In this document: positions 1-11,562 of the stretch, one piece after another | Layout of the letters: each line of letters starts with the position of its first letter | How positions within the stretch are numbered: the first letter of the stretch is position 1 | NCBI GenBank assembly: GCA_022749755.1 | Contig: CM040444.1 | Span: 1,991,026-2,055,025, forward strand | Length of the DNA stretch: 64,000 bases | Source of the DNA: Azadirachta indica | Lineage: Eukaryota; Streptophyta; Magnoliopsida; Sapindales; Meliaceae | Direction of reading: 5' to 3' | Translations under genes and position numbers: made by a program | Notes under the pieces: model-generated | Told to the model about the DNA's origin: nothing | Databases searched by the model: none | The model's input: the letters and a program-made list of their open reading frames with translations, nothing else

Positions 1-297
1 AATCTTCATTTCACTAGAAGGCTACACAAAGGAGATCCTCAAGAAGTTTAAGATGGCATATTCAAAGCCAATTAGTACGCCAATAGAGTATGGAGTTAAG
101 CTCTTAGAGCATGAAGAAGAAGAAAAAGTGGATTTAAATTTTTTCAAAAGCGTAGTGGGATGTTTGTGATATTTGATATGCATAAGGCTCGATATTCTCT
201 ATGCAATTGGACTTGTAGGGCGTTACATGGCAACTCCAACAACCACACATTTGAAAGCATTAAAGAGGATTCTTTATTACATAAAAGGTACAAATAT
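1..297 (+). pseudogene. Ty1/copia reverse transcriptase C-terminal remnant
   Basis: Reading from base 2 gives the C-terminal part of a copia reverse transcriptase: a linker with KPISTPIEYG, then the conserved block around RLDILYAIGLV and ATPTTTHLKALKRILYYIKG that precedes RNase H. A TGA at 167-169 breaks the frame just before the motif usually read as LRYL. The upstream catalytic part lies outside the window, and RNase H is absent because the element is cut off before GST copy 1. The same block is present on the minus strand in the complete copia element at 8650-8931, so both may belong to related families. Dead remnant. Confidence 0.85.
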
Positions 298-531
298 TTA
301 AAAGTACTATTTATTTCTTGTAAATTTCTGTAAGATATAAATATGTTTGAGTGTTTTGAGTCCTTCTAAAATTCTTGTTTTTTAACATAAAGATTAGCAA
401 AATATCTATTAAAAGTCACGAAAGCACTTCTTCCATAAGAGATTTCAACATTAAAAGCGGATTTTGACAATAAACAAAAAACTCGAGTGCAAAAACAGAA
501 GCACAAACTAGTACAACTCAAAAATGGGGTG

Positions 532-556
532 TATATATATATATATATATATATAT
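532..556. repeat. (TA)n microsatellite in GSTZ copy 1 leader/intron
   Basis: An uninterrupted TA run just after a possible ATG. The same run sits at the equivalent place in copy 3 (62919-62937), so it predates the duplication. Confidence 0.9.
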
Positions 557-881
557 GATTCTTTTAATTTTTATAATATTGAATTTGATTAATAATTTTG
601 TTACTTAATTAATTTATTTATCATATAGATATTGTTGTATACTGGATAACCCAAACTTTGATAATACCGGCGATGACAAGAGCAGCAGCGAGCTAATGAA
701 GTTGTTCCATTCTGGAAAAGCTTTTGCGCTTCCTATGCCCCAAATTGCTTCCAACTTTAATGGTGCTTTTGGCTTTTCTTATGTCTACATTTCTTTCTAT
801 TAATTCAGGGCTGGAGTACGAGTATGTTGAAGTCGATTTGTTCAATGGACTGCAAAACAGGCCAGGTGAGTTCACAAAAGG

Positions 882-908
<27 letters not shown>
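882..908. repeat. (TA)n microsatellite in GSTZ copy 1 intron
   Basis: A TA run a few tens of bases after the GT donor at 852. The matching intron of copy 3 has a longer run (63219-63252). Confidence 0.9.
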
Positions 909-915
<7 letters not shown>

Positions 916-1729
916 GGAACTTCAATTTAATTAATTAATTAATCAATATGAATTTTTTGTGTCGATGGATGTAGAATTTGAAAAGCTCAATCCTGCCGGC
1001 CACATTCCGCTTTTGGTAGGCGACCACGTCATCATTCGGGACTCTCTTTTACCATTTAGCTGGTGAGTTTCATTAATTATAAATTCATGTTCACTAATTC
1101 TCTTCTATTATAATATATCGCGTAGTAATATTTTCATCCTTGAATATAAACATAACAAACTAGACAAGCTTTGATCTATTTTAACTTTTTTGTCCCTAAG
1201 ATTGCTACCTTATAAGAACAAAGGGTCCTAAATTCAATGCTGAAAATGTTATCTTATATATATATGTATATACACACACTGATCCTTTTAATTAGCTTTC
1301 TTTCAGTTAATTACTATTAAAAAAATCGAAATTAGTTCTTAATTTATGCATTACTAAGAATAAAATTAACTTTATATTGAATCTAGGAATTTCATGTTAC
1401 TTTGCAGAATCTAGATCGAAGACAAGTTCCAACGGTGTCCAATATTGCCTCTTTAGAAAAGAGACATCAATTACCAGGTTATTTTGACGGGGACATTTTT
1501 GTCCTAAACATTAGCAAGATAGCAAATCAAGATTTCTTTACTCAATTTTCAAATGTAGGCATTAAATTGTTAAATTTTAATAAGTTATATCTTAATTTAT
1601 TATTTTATCAAAGTTAAGAGACAAATTTGTTACTATTTCTTTCATGCCAGTAATTTTATTTTATTTTTGTTTAATTTCCTTGCTTTATATTTGAAAGCTT
1701 ATTATAATTTAACCTGGTTGGGAATAATT

Positions 1730-2295
1730 AACGACAATGGTGTAATTAAACATATTATCACAGCCAAAGTCAATATTATATTATGTCAATATTTATATTA
1801 TCATAATAACGTTTACAAATTATGAAAATATAATATTTTTATAAAAATCATCTATTTACAAAAGAATGATATACAAGAACACACTTTTCTCAATGTATTT
1901 ATAAAGATAATATTCATACGAAAATTATCATTTAAATTCAATTTGAAAATGATTAATTGAATTAACACATGAAAGTTTAGAATTTTCATTAATATTCATT
2001 TAAACTTTAAATTAAATAAAGCACCATACTTTTTAGTTTAAAATAAAAAAACAACTCAAAAATATATAAATATCTACGTGAATAACATAGAGCAACTTTT
2101 ACACTTCTGTGAATTTTTTTGATTCTTTATGGACATTTTCAAATTCTATATTCCTTCTCTTTGCTTCTCCTTCTCTTTTCCCTCTTTGTTTCTCCTTCTC
2201 TTTTCCTTTCTTTCCTTTCTCGACACTTTGAACTATTGGGTTGGATTTCCTCTTATCTGGAGATGGCCCAAATTTTCTCTTCAATAATAACTAAG
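1730..2295 (-). mobile_element. Ty3/gypsy family F1 LTR fragment
   Basis: This stretch matches, in the same + strand order, parts of the F1 LTR copies at 3697-5345 and 36436-38345. Shared blocks are the tract around ATGTCAATATTTATATTA, the block near TTTAAACTTTAAAT followed by the TATAAATA-like stretch, and the long CTT/CTC-rich tract (2150-2225) ending in TTTGAACTA. It encodes nothing. It is truncated on both sides, and the copia LTR that begins near 2374 lies just beyond it. Confidence 0.7.
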
Positions 2296-2373
2296 CCCAA
2301 TTAGCTCAAGAATATTTCGGTCTTTTCTCAAATAGGTTAATGTTTTAATTTCTTTTGTTACAATATATATATA

Positions 2374-3003
2374 TGTGTGTTAAGAAGAGAAATGGCACTA
2401 TTCATCATTTTTTGAGAGAGAGGGTATTGTTTAAGAGAGAGAGGCAGAATAGTAAATTCGGGACAATTTTGATCAAGTGGTTGATCGGAGGTTGATTTGT
2501 GGTTCGATTGAGCTGAAATTTTATCAACAGTTTCCTAACTCAGAGGACTAAATTTCGAGTGGTGGAGATCAAATTTGAAGCTTTGTTTCTCCAGATTTCA
2601 TGGTTGGAAGTTAGGCCACCATTTTCGTGATGTTTTTCTTGAACTCTCTTTAATTTCTTTGTAGAATTTGATTATTTGCCAAGATTGTGTGATCTTGAGA
2701 ATGTTGTGGATGTGTACCTCTAGTTCTAACCAGAGAGAAATTATGTATTCCCATTATTTGATTATAGTGGAGTTTTTTGGTGGACTATGGTCCTGTGATT
2801 TTTACTCCTCACATTGGGGAGGTTTTCCACGTTAAAATTGATTGTGTTATGGTTGTTTGTTGATGATGTGGTTGCTATCTAAGAATTGATTTTGTACTCA
2901 AAGATTGTTGCTCTATTTACTTGTTTCCTATTAGGTTCACACAAGAGAGGATAAAGTAATTATTGTACTTCCGCAAATTGATTTGTATTAGTTTATCTCA
3001 ACA
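2374..3003 (+). mobile_element. Ty1/copia 5' LTR
   Basis: The right edge is firm: the sequence ends ...CTCAACA and is followed 3 bases later by a tRNA-iMet type primer binding site. The left edge, at a TG near 2374, is approximate because no second LTR of this element is in the window. The LTR is non-coding, with GAGAGAGAGG tracts near 2415-2450. Confidence 0.65.
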
Positions 3004-3006
3004 AAG

Positions 3007-3018
3007 TAGTATCAGAGC
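3007..3018 (+). other. tRNA-iMet primer binding site (copia)
   Basis: TAGTATCAGAGC differs from the usual TGGTATCAGAGC by one base. It lies directly after the LTR end and before the gag start, as expected for minus-strand priming. Confidence 0.85.
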
Positions 3019-3050
3019 TTTGATTATATTTGTTTTGTGTCTTGTGTTAA

Positions 3051-3714
3051 ATGATGGAAGTTAATACAAGTAAAATGGTTAATTTAAATGGTGTAAATTA
3101 TCATTTATGGAAGAGAAATATGGAAGATCTTTTATATGTGAAAGATTATTATTTACCCGTGTTTAAGAGACAGAAACCCGATAATAAAACAGATGCACAA
3201 TAGAAGTTCCTTCATCGTCCGGTGTATAGATATATCAGACAAAAGGTAGATGATAATGTTTTGAATTACAGCAGTGGAGAGACAGATACAAGTTCTTTGT
3301 GGAATAAGTTTAAAGAGTTATATACCAGAAAAACTGGAAACAATAAACTATTTTTGATAAAACAAATGATGAATTTGAAATATGGGAATGGAAAACCCAT
3401 GACAGATCACTTGAATGCATTTCAGGGAATTATTAATCAGTTGGCTAGAATGAACATCAAATTTAAAGATGAAGTACTAAGATTATGGCTTTTAGGCACA
3501 TTACCAGACTCATGGGAGATATTTAGAATGTCATTATCTAACTCAGCTCTTGATAGTATTATCACCATGGAATTGGTTAAGAATAGTGTTCTAAATAAAG
3601 AGGATAGAAGAAAGTCATAGGGTTTTGCACAGTCAGAAATCTTAATCACAGAAAGAGGAGGAGGAGTAAGAGTAGAAGTTTGAAGAATAGAAATAAAACA
3701 AAATCATCTTCATA
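3051..3714 (+). pseudogene. Ty1/copia gag (UBN2 type), 3' truncated
   Basis: Copia Gag forms the virus-like particle. The ATG at 3051 opens a frame with the typical start MVNLNGVNYHLWKRNMEDLL (from the second in-frame region). A TAG at 3201 replaces the expected Trp. The same frame then continues to a TAG at 3618 through the conserved helix region NNKLFLIKQMMNLKYGNG and LLGTLPDSWE. A further basic stretch, RSLKNRNKTKSSS, can be read up to about 3714 in another frame. The zinc knuckle, protease, integrase and RT are missing: the sequence switches to gypsy F1 LTR at a 14-nt stretch common to both elements. Confidence 0.85.
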
Positions 3715-5345
3715 GAGAAGCAATTGACTCTTGACTATTTTGACATTATCAAAAATTTAGAAAGTAGTGTTGAGCTAACATTCAGTAGCTATTTACATGC
3801 AAATGCGATTTTTAGGAAAATAAACAAATTTTCATATAAAACACTTTCTGATTCTAAACGATAAACGTAATAAGTTATAATAAAAATACTCCAGCACCAA
3901 AACACTTTCTGATTCCATGTGTATTTTGGGCATTAATCTAAGGACGCAAATCATAATTGACTATAACTATCCAAACTTGCTTTTGGGCCATTATTACCAT
4001 AGACTATGGTGCAAATTTCATCTCAGACTTTCAATGCGAGATTTAAATCACATTCATAGTCATTGGTGCCATCAAGCATGGCTTATTACATCACTATTTC
4101 CAATTATTATCTCATGTGAACATTTATATTAACTCAATAACATGTACAAATTACAGAAACATAACATTTTCATAAAAATTTCTATATACAAAATACAACA
4201 CATATTGGCACAACTTTCTCATTGTATTTGTAAAAATAATATTCATATGAAAGTTACCATTTAAATTGATTTTGGGAAATAAACTTTTGGTAATAGTTTA
4301 GCATTTTCGTAAATAGTCATTTAAACTTTAAGTGAAATAATTTATAAATTATAGAAATATAACATTTTCATAAAAATATCTATATACAAAAATACGACTT
4401 GTTGTCCCACCTTTCTTACTATACTTATAAAAATAATATTCACACAAAAGTTACGATTTAACAATTTAAGATTTTTATAAATATTTATTTGAAACTTTAA
4501 ATGAAATAGAACACTTTCCTTTTAGGTTTTAAAACTAAATTTAACCCAAAAACTTATAAATACCAACTAAATATCGTAGAGTAACTTTTATACTCCTATA
4601 AAACTTTTCTACCTTTTTAGGAACACTTTCTAATATTTATTTAGTCATAATTATTACCGACTCCTAATATAACACCTAAAAACTTTTAAAGGAGATATAA
4701 CATTAAAACAAATAAAATATTTTTACTAAACTCAAAACTAAATATATATAATAACGTTCTAACGAAACTCTAACTGGATTCCATATCGTTTCTCCTTTCC
4801 GTCCTTTTTCCTCCCTGTTTCTCCCTCTCTTTTCCGCTTATTTTTCCTTGTCACCTGGTCACTTCTTTTTCCATTTGGTAATAATACATTCACTTAATTC
4901 ATTATACATACATACGTGCAGCACTGACCAAACTTTTGCATTATTCAAATATAAAATAATTTACTAAACTTAAAACTAAATATTACAACAGTATAATGAA
5001 GCTCTAACTGGATTCTCTTTTCTTATCCTTAATTTCTCGCCAAAATTTTCCTCCCTCTTTTTTCCTTTCTTTCTTTTCATTAACATGGCTTTAAACAAAC
5101 AGAGGAGAAGGCGTGTGACTATTTCATTTCATTCAGCCACCTTGACTTTTTCTTTTGCACTCTTCACCTATAATTAGATCTTATTATCTAAAAATTCTAC
5201 TCTTTTAAAAAAACATAAACATATTCATCTTTAATCACATATTATACTTATCTGATAAATTCTTATAAATTTCAATTGTTTGCAGCCTAACATAATATAA
5301 TAATGATATATCCATTTGTATGCATTCCTATTAATAATAAATTTT
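3697..5345 (-). mobile_element. Ty3/gypsy F1 LTR (3' LTR of minus-strand element)
   Basis: Matches the F1 LTR at 36436-38345 over most of its length, including CTCATGTGAACATTTATATT, two copies of a roughly 200-bp internal repeat (about 4146-4342 and 4343-4510), repeated TTTCTCCTTTC tracts, and the end TTACAATTCTCCTCACCTT. That end is the complement of the purine-rich tract just before a gypsy 3' LTR, so the element reads on the minus strand with pol to the right. About 270 bp of the U5 side is missing at the left. Confidence 0.75.
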
Positions 5346-5810
5346 GGATATTACAATTCTCCTCACCTTAAAAAAAATTTTGTCCTCAAAATTTACATAT
5401 CTGACTAAAATAACTCTGAATATTATGATGCATTAGTAGCTTCTTTGATTGCATGATGTTGCCACAAAACCTTTGCCAATCGACAACCCTCTTACGAATA
5501 ACTTTTTTTTTTTATGATCCAAGATTTGAATATGTTTCTTTTTTTGTAAGAAATATTCTCATTTAGAGTCAAATCTTTTCATTTTGTAAGATGAAGAATC
5601 TGGTTGATATTTCTTAAGTATCTAGACAAGAAAAAAATTATGAATATTAGAAAATTGAGTAGGTAATGCTAATTTATATGATACTTGGCCAACTTGTTCT
5701 CACTTTTTTTAAACCTTTCTATAGTGAGGTTTAATTTTTAAGAAAACATGATCACTTACTTCAAACTCTAATAATCTCCTATAATCTACACAACTCTTTT
5801 GGCTCATCTT
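5346..5810 (-). pseudogene. Ty3/gypsy integrase C-terminal remnant
   Basis: On the minus strand, around 5690-5800, the reading includes VDYRRLLEFEVSDHVFLKI followed by a KPH-like block. This is the conserved end of gypsy integrase before the chromodomain or tail region (normally RRxLEFxVGDHVFLKVSP). From there to 5346 the rest of the pol tail is full of stops and frameshifts and ends at the LTR junction. It parallels the longer remnant at 38346-39545. RT, RNase H and the integrase core are absent. Confidence 0.75.
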
Positions 5811-5984
5811 GTATGATAATCAATCTATTTGGATTCATACTGTGGTTCTTTTGCTGGATGATGCTCAATCAAGCCTCTTTTTTTTTTTTTTTCTTTTTAA
5901 GCTTCTATGTATCTTTTCCTCTGTATAGGATCATTTTCTGGCAACTAGTTTGCAACTCACCTCCTACTCGAGGCTATCCTATGT

Positions 5985-6250
5985 TTAATTTGCAACACTA
6001 TAAAATTTGTCGTTCACCTGCAATGTACCACTTTCTTCTAAATCTGGCGGGGCTGTAGTTTTCAGTGCTTGAATTCCTTCTACATTCATTTGGATCATTC
6101 TTTTGAGTTCATGGAGCGCTTTTTCCAAACAATTGGTTTTATTCTCTACCAACTCATTTTTCTTTCTCAACATGATGCCTACTACTTTATTGTCTCGTTG
6201 CAATCGAGTTACCTCTTTAGTTTCTACATGAAATATGGGTCAGCTTTATG
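5985..6250 (-). pseudogene. Possible gypsy gag N-terminal remnant
   Basis: A minus-strand frame of about 85 codons (ATG at 6203, readable upstream to about 6250) gives a charged, probably coiled-coil sequence containing TRLQRDNKVVGIMLRKKNEL and later PPDLEESGTL. Gypsy Gags often start with such a helix. It lies about 220 bp inside a PBS-like site, which is the right place for gag of an internally deleted minus-strand element whose integrase end is at 5346-5810. No diagnostic motif is present, so the assignment rests on position. Confidence 0.35.
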
Positions 6251-6469
6251 GCTGCTGATTCAAATTCATTCTCGAATCTCATTCTTCGTGATCTGATCTC
6301 CTTTTTGCCCATTTGCATTGAAATGTGGATCTTTCAACTCTTTCTCATAACGATTTCTCTTTGACGGATGTTGCTTTGATGGATAGATATATCTTACAAC
6401 CATTTCAGTTTTGTCAAAGTAACAGGGAAACTGGATGGCTTTTTGCTAAGATTCCCACAGATGTCGCTA

Positions 6470-6482
6470 GCTATTGATACCA
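6470..6482 (-). other. PBS-like site of minus-strand gypsy remnant
   Basis: The complement reads TGGTATCAATAGC, close to the tRNA-iMet site TGGTATCAGAGC. If real, the 5' LTR starts at 6483 and extends right. Confidence 0.4.
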
Positions 6483-7847
6483 GATTTTTAGGAATCCAAT
6501 ATAGAATAACAATCCTTCTCCTTTTTTATAGTATCACTTGTAAAAAGAAAATACGATTAGGAGAAAGCCATTTGTGCACCGAAAACTCTCATATGCTTAA
6601 TTCAGAGAAGGATTTTAGAGAGAATTCTATTAAGATAGAATTTTGGCATAGTTCAGTAATAATTGAATGCTCTTACCTGTTTCCATTTGATTTTTAGCTT
6701 TTATAAGTAAAGATAAAAATTACCTTGCATAATACTTAGATAGTGGGTAGCCATAGTAAGAGTCTTAAAGGAATGGGGTTATGGATAGTTATGTCCACGA
6801 TTTTTCCGCTTATCTCTTTGTGACTAGTTATTTTGATAATTAGACAAGGTGAGATTTCATCCCTTGATAGCCTGTGATTTGCAATCAGGCTAATCTAATC
6901 ACTAGGCATTAGTGTACATTCACCTCTATGTTTAATTCTTTTTGCACTAAGATGAATAATGATGACATCTGACTTCAAATCTTACTATCATTCGACCTCG
7001 AATATTCTAGACATCTAGTCTCAGGTTATTTTTTTTCTTTCCAACATGAATATAACTAGTAAAACATCTATGCATATAAATATATATATATATAAATATT
7101 ATTTAGTAACAAATGTAAAGAATATAATATTCGTGAAAAATTCACAAATTTAATTCTTCCCACTTTACTTGAACTAAGATGACGTAATCAAGTAGATCAA
7201 AAATAATAAAAACTGCAAAAATTATAAAATTCAAAAAACCACAAGAGACGCTAAATTTACGTAGAAAAACCTCTCCTTAATATGAGTAAGAGTAAAAAAT
7301 AACGGCCAAAAAGAATTTCCATTATCACCAAATAAGAAGTACAAGAGTTTTCTTATAAAATTACAGCCTTAGAAACAAATAAGGACTCAACCACAAAGTG
7401 AGAGCAAAGGAAAAACCTCATCAAATACACCAATAGATGAACATCAAAATAAAAGAGTCAAAATAAGATTGCAAAAAAATTCTGAAAATCAGAGTTGCTA
7501 TGTACGTAAATTTTAGATGTGGTAGAGAGTTTTAACGGTCAATTACACCATCCAAATTTAAGAACTATGTGTGTAGAATTTGCAAGTAAAATTTGAGCCA
7601 AAAGGAGTTCAAATCACCACCCGATTATCAAATTGATGAAAACTGCACAAGATTGAAATTTTCTTAAAAACACTGTCTTGTCTCTCACATCTTGCACTAT
7701 TTCTTCACACACGCACACCTCATACAACCACAAAACAAACATAAAATTTCATTAATCATGTGGGTTTTAAAATTAAGCCTTCTTCAAATAGGAGTGAGGC
7801 ACAACCCAACAAACATTAGTACGATGTCTTCAACCCTAGCTTGCTAC
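6483..7847. other. Non-coding, probable LTR or repeat sequence
   Basis: No ORF with a recognisable domain. 6483-7180 could be the LTR belonging to the PBS-like site at 6470, but no second copy is present to define it. 7190-7847 has the look of a retrotransposon LTR (low complexity, short A-rich tracts, ending where the complete copia element inserted). A (TA)n run lies near 7080-7092. Nothing else can be supported. Confidence 0.4.
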
Positions 7848-8279
7848 TGTGGGAAGGTGGAGGATTTATATTATAAGAAAAGATAAATTTGCTAAGAATA
7901 TTTATGAATAAGGAAGGAAGGAGAAGCTTACAATTTTATTGATTTCTAATTTTTGGCTTAACATACAATGGAAGAACTCACCTCTATTTATAGTATGACA
8001 CTTCCTTAACGAATGGTTAGGATTATGCCAACACATATCTAATCCAATGGTTATAAATTTTCTCCTAAAAGCATCCATAATAATATTTAGATATTAACTA
8101 TAAATATCTAAATGTTTACTATATTTATCTAGATTTTTATTACTAAATATCAAATATTTATTTTATAAATATTTAGATATTTTTTTTTAAAAATTTTTAG
8201 AAATTAGGCCACACTATTCCTAGGCGCAAATCTTGCAAGGCTAATTTATTTTGAGCTATATCAAGTTTAATTTCCAATA
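7848..8279 (-). repeat. 3' LTR of the complete copia element
   Basis: About 432 bp. It aligns with 12427-12854 from the block AGAAGATGGAGAAC-like start to the end AAGTTTAATTTCCAATA. The end facing the internal region reads TA where the partner LTR has the canonical CA/TG. Confidence 0.9.
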
Positions 8280-8291
8280 CCCCCCCTTAAA
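8280..8291 (-). other. Polypurine tract of copia element
   Basis: Complement reads TTTAAGGGGGGG immediately inside the 3' LTR, the expected plus-strand primer. Confidence 0.85.
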
Positions 8292-8427
8292 CTTAATTTG
8301 ATGATTCCCAATAGTTTTCACAACATACAAAATGTCTCATTCTTCAAAGGCTTGGTGAAGATATTAGTAATTTGGTCTTGTATTTTCATGTACTTTATTT
8401 GCACGTCCGTTCTGCCAATGCACTCTG

Positions 8428-8649
8428 TTAGTGAGTGTCAATGTGTTTATGTCGATCATGGAATAATGAATTCTTTGCCAACACTATTGTTGATTTGTTA
8501 TCAACATAAATTTTAATTGACATTTCTTGTGACCATTTCAACTCTTTTAAGAGATTTCTTAGCCAAACTACATGGCAAACACATGATGTTGCAACTATGT
8601 ACTCAGCTTCACAAGTTGAGAGAGTGACTATTTGTTGCTTCTTTAACAT
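8428..8649 (-). pseudogene. Copia RNase H domain
   Basis: Removes the RNA strand during reverse transcription. The frame reads KKQQIVTLSTCEAEYIVA with the conserved Glu of the STxEAEY motif, then YVDNKSTIVLAKN (catalytic Asp in the DN motif) and FHDRHKHIDTH. These match the family closely. It is split from RT at 8650 by a stop or frameshift, so a continuous Pol cannot be made. Confidence 0.9.
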
Positions 8650-9590
8650 TCAAGTGAAAGTAGTGTGACCTATGAAAAATAAAAATCCAGTAGTGCTTTT
8701 TTGATCATCCATATCTCCACCCCAATCACTACCACTGAATCCAACAAGCTTGTAGTCATTAGAAAATGAATAAAATAGACCAAAATCAATTGTTCCTTTG
8801 AGATAGCGAAGGATTATCTTTGCAACTTTGAAATGGGTAGTTGTTGACATCTCCATGCAGCGACTAACTAGCCCAACAGCATACAAGATATCAGGCCTTG
8901 TACAAGTCAAGTAGCGTAGACTTTCAATCAAGCTCTTGAAAAGGGTTGAATTTACTCTTTCTTCTTCATCATGCTACGACAGCTTCACCCCACATTGAAC
9001 CGGTGTATTTATTGGCTTGCAGTTATCCATCTTAAATCTCTTAAGGATCTTCTTTGTATAGCTTTCTTGTGAGATATAAATTTCATCTTCTTTTTATTTG
9101 ACTTCAATGTAAAGGTAGTAAGCCATTAATCTAATGTCAGTCATCTAGAACTGCTTGGTCATTGTTTCTTAAACTCCTCAAACGTACTTGGATTGCTTCT
9201 AGTAAAGATTAGATCATCCACGTACACGCACATAATTAAAACATCTCTATCTTTGATCTTGATATAAAGTGCATGTTTGTAAGGGCACTTGATGAAACCA
9301 TTGTTTTGAAAGTACTTGTTTATTCATCTATTCCATGCTCTTGGTGCTTGCTTTAACCCATAGAGAGTTTTCTTCAACTTCAAAACTTTGTCTTCATATC
9401 CCTTTACTTTATAGCCCAAAGGTTGCTCGATGTAAACTTCTTCTTTAAGTACTACAGTAAGAACAGCAAATTTTACATCCATTTGATAAATCTTCCATTT
9501 ATTTTGAGCTGCCAAGGAAATGATTAGTCTAATAGTTTCTAATCAAGCAACAGGAGCAACTACCTCATCATAGTAAATTCCAGGTCATTG
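8650..9590 (-). pseudogene. Copia reverse transcriptase, frame-broken
   Basis: The N-terminal part at 9324-9515 reads KWKIYQMDVKFAVL, EEVYIEQPLGYKV and KKTLYGLKQAPRAWNR, the canonical copia RT block; the first catalytic Asp is in QMDV. The second catalytic motif appears at about 9205-9240 as YVDDLIFTRS in another stretch. The C-terminal part at 8650-8931 holds ESLRYLTCTRPDILYAVGL and KIILRYLKGT. Several in-frame stops and shifts lie between these blocks (for example around 9000-9190). Confidence 0.9.
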
Positions 9591-9599
9591 ACTGTAGCC

Positions 9600-11142
9600 T
9601 TTCGTAACAAGTCTTGCCTTGTATCGTTCAATCTCTCCATTTGCATTCTTCTTCACCTTATACACCTATTTGACGCCAATGGCTTTATGTCTAGGAAGAG
9701 TATTGAGTTCTCATGTGTCATTCTTCTCAACGGCCTTCATTTCTTCATCCATCGCAGCTCTCTATTTTTCTTGTTGCACAACTTCTTAGAAGTTCACAGG
9801 TTCGAGTCAGCAAAGAGGCAGAAAAGAATGAGATTTCCATCCTTTTGGTAACCTCGTCTTGGAGATCCTTATGCATTCTTCATTTCTTTTGTTTAAAAAT
9901 GATGGTAGTGAATTGCTATCATCAACTGTTGTTGGCAAATTGGGTGGTGTTGTACTGTTAATGTTCTTCTTGTTGTCTTGCTAATATCTCCTTATTCTCT
10001 TCAAATTAAGGAAGGAAATTGAAATCATCTATATCAGGACTAAAATCCCATTATTCCTCTTCATCAAATATCATATTTCGACTAACCATGATTTTTTTGT
10101 TTTTTGGGTTGTACAACTTGTAACTTTTTGAATTTGAGTCATAGTCGATGAAGATAAAACTCTTATTTTTATCATCCAATTTCGTTCTTTTTTGGTCCGA
10201 TACATGTATATATACTATACTTCCAAAAACTCTTAAATAAGAAATGTCGAGCTTTCTTCTACTCCAAAATTCTTGTGGCGTCTTTTCTCATATACTTCGA
10301 GTAGGAGATCAGTTAGATAAATACACTGCATATGCTACAACTTCAGCCCAAAATCCTTTTGGCAATTTCTTACTTTGGAGCATGCTTTGTGCCATGTCGA
10401 GAATGGTTCTATTTTTCCTCTCAACAATGCCATTTTGTTGGGGGATCTCGAAATACTTAGAAGACGACGAATTCCATTTGTTTCACAAAACTCTCAAAAC
10501 TCTTTCGAAATAAATTCTCCTCTACAATCGGATTTCATGGCCTTGATTTTGTATCCACTTTAATTCTTCACGAGTGTTTTAAACTTTTTAAACACTCCAA
10601 AAATTTCAAATTTTTCTTTCAAAAAATACACCTATATTTTTCTTGAATAATCATCAATGATAAAAAAAGTAATTACTTTTACCTAAAGAGCTTGGCTTAA
10701 TAGGACCACTTGCATCGGTGTGTATGAGTTCAAGTGGCTTCTTGACTCTAAAAGTATACTCCATTGAAAAACTCATTTTAAATTACTTTCCAAGTAGACA
10801 TCCTTTGCACAACTGGTCACAATGATTGATGCAATACAATCCTCTCACCATTTTATTCTTGAATAACAATTACAAAACTCTAAAATTGAGATGCCTGAGT
10901 CGAAAATGCCATAGCCATAATGCATCTTTGTAGCAAGCCTTAAGACATTTTAGTACATCGTTTTGAATATTTAACAAAAATATTCTATTTTTGGACATTC
11001 CTGCCTTTACAATTAAATTACTTTTATTATCTCTTATAAAAAGATTATAATCTATAAAAAGATTATAATCTTTTATACGAATATCATAGTCTTTTTCTAA
11101 GAGTTGTCCCAAGGTTAAAATATTGTTTTTCATATTGGGCAC
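9600..11142 (-). pseudogene. Copia GAG-pre-integrase and integrase, frame-broken
   Basis: 10870-11142 reads PNMKNNILTLGQLLEKDYDI and WLWHFRLRHLNF, the pre-integrase domain with the His pair of the HHCC zinc finger; the Cys pair follows in QLCKGC near 10805. The core carries HTDASGP (first catalytic Asp) near 10715 and IDDYSRK near 10650, then a degraded PQQNGxxER block near 10400-10440. A tandem YNLFI duplication occurs near 11040-11075. Stops and frame changes are frequent from 9600 to 10860. Confidence 0.85.
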
Positions 11143-11181
11143 ATAATAAACATTTGAAATAAATTGATGTCTTCTATTTTT

Positions 11182-11562
11182 CTAGCGAATAAAGATGTTA
11201 CCTTTACCTTTTACGGGTATTTTGGACTCATCCCCAAAAAAGACATTGTCACTCACTAATTCATCAAGCTGTACGAACATATCCTTACTTTCACATATGT
11301 GATTGCTTATGTTGGTATCAAGGTACTGTATATTAGTGTTGCCATTATTATTATACCTGAATGCTAGCAATAACGTTTCTTCTTGTTGACTTTTGTTTTC
11401 CATATACTTGCCCTTCTCATCAACTTTATTATTGAAAGTTCTACACTTGGAAACATAATGGCCAAACTTTTGACAATTATAACATTTAACTTGAGACTTA
11501 TCATACCTTGAGTTCATATTACCTCTTCCATGACCTCTTGTTAAGCATTTCTCCTCTTTCAT
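11182..11562 (-). pseudogene. Copia Gag zinc knuckle and aspartic protease start
   Basis: A 126-codon open frame. Residues about 27-41 are the CCHC knuckle CYNCQKFGHYVSKC, which binds element RNA. Further on, YLDTNISNHICESKDMF is the protease active-site region: the family has LDTGASNHMCG, so the catalytic DTG here is DTN. That change alone would be expected to inactivate the protease. Confidence 0.9.

Larger units (their letters stand above)
413..1690 (+). pseudogene. GSTZ: Zeta-class glutathione S-transferase pseudogene, copy 1
   Basis: Zeta GSTs (maleylacetoacetate isomerase) act in cytosolic tyrosine breakdown. A first coding block (about 646-851) starts the thioredoxin-like fold with MKLFHSGKA, a degraded form of the zeta SSCxxxVxIAL active-site region. 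It ends at a GT donor at 852. A 46-nt intron (763-808, GT...AG) splits this block; removing it restores NFNGLEYEYVEVDLFNG. The next exon (975-1061) reads EFEKLNPAGHIPLLVGD, then a 2-nt insertion in TCTC breaks the frame before donor 1062. A further exon relic at 1432-1476 carries an in-frame TAG after ILPL. Downstream sequence to about 1690 still matches copy 2, so this is a genomic duplicate and not a retrocopy. No acceptor survives at the start of the first block. Confidence 0.85.

Noticed and set aside
724..930. 68-codon + frame over GSTZ copy 1
   Set aside because: It runs in the wrong frame across the short intron and into the TA repeat; the GST reading explains the sequence.
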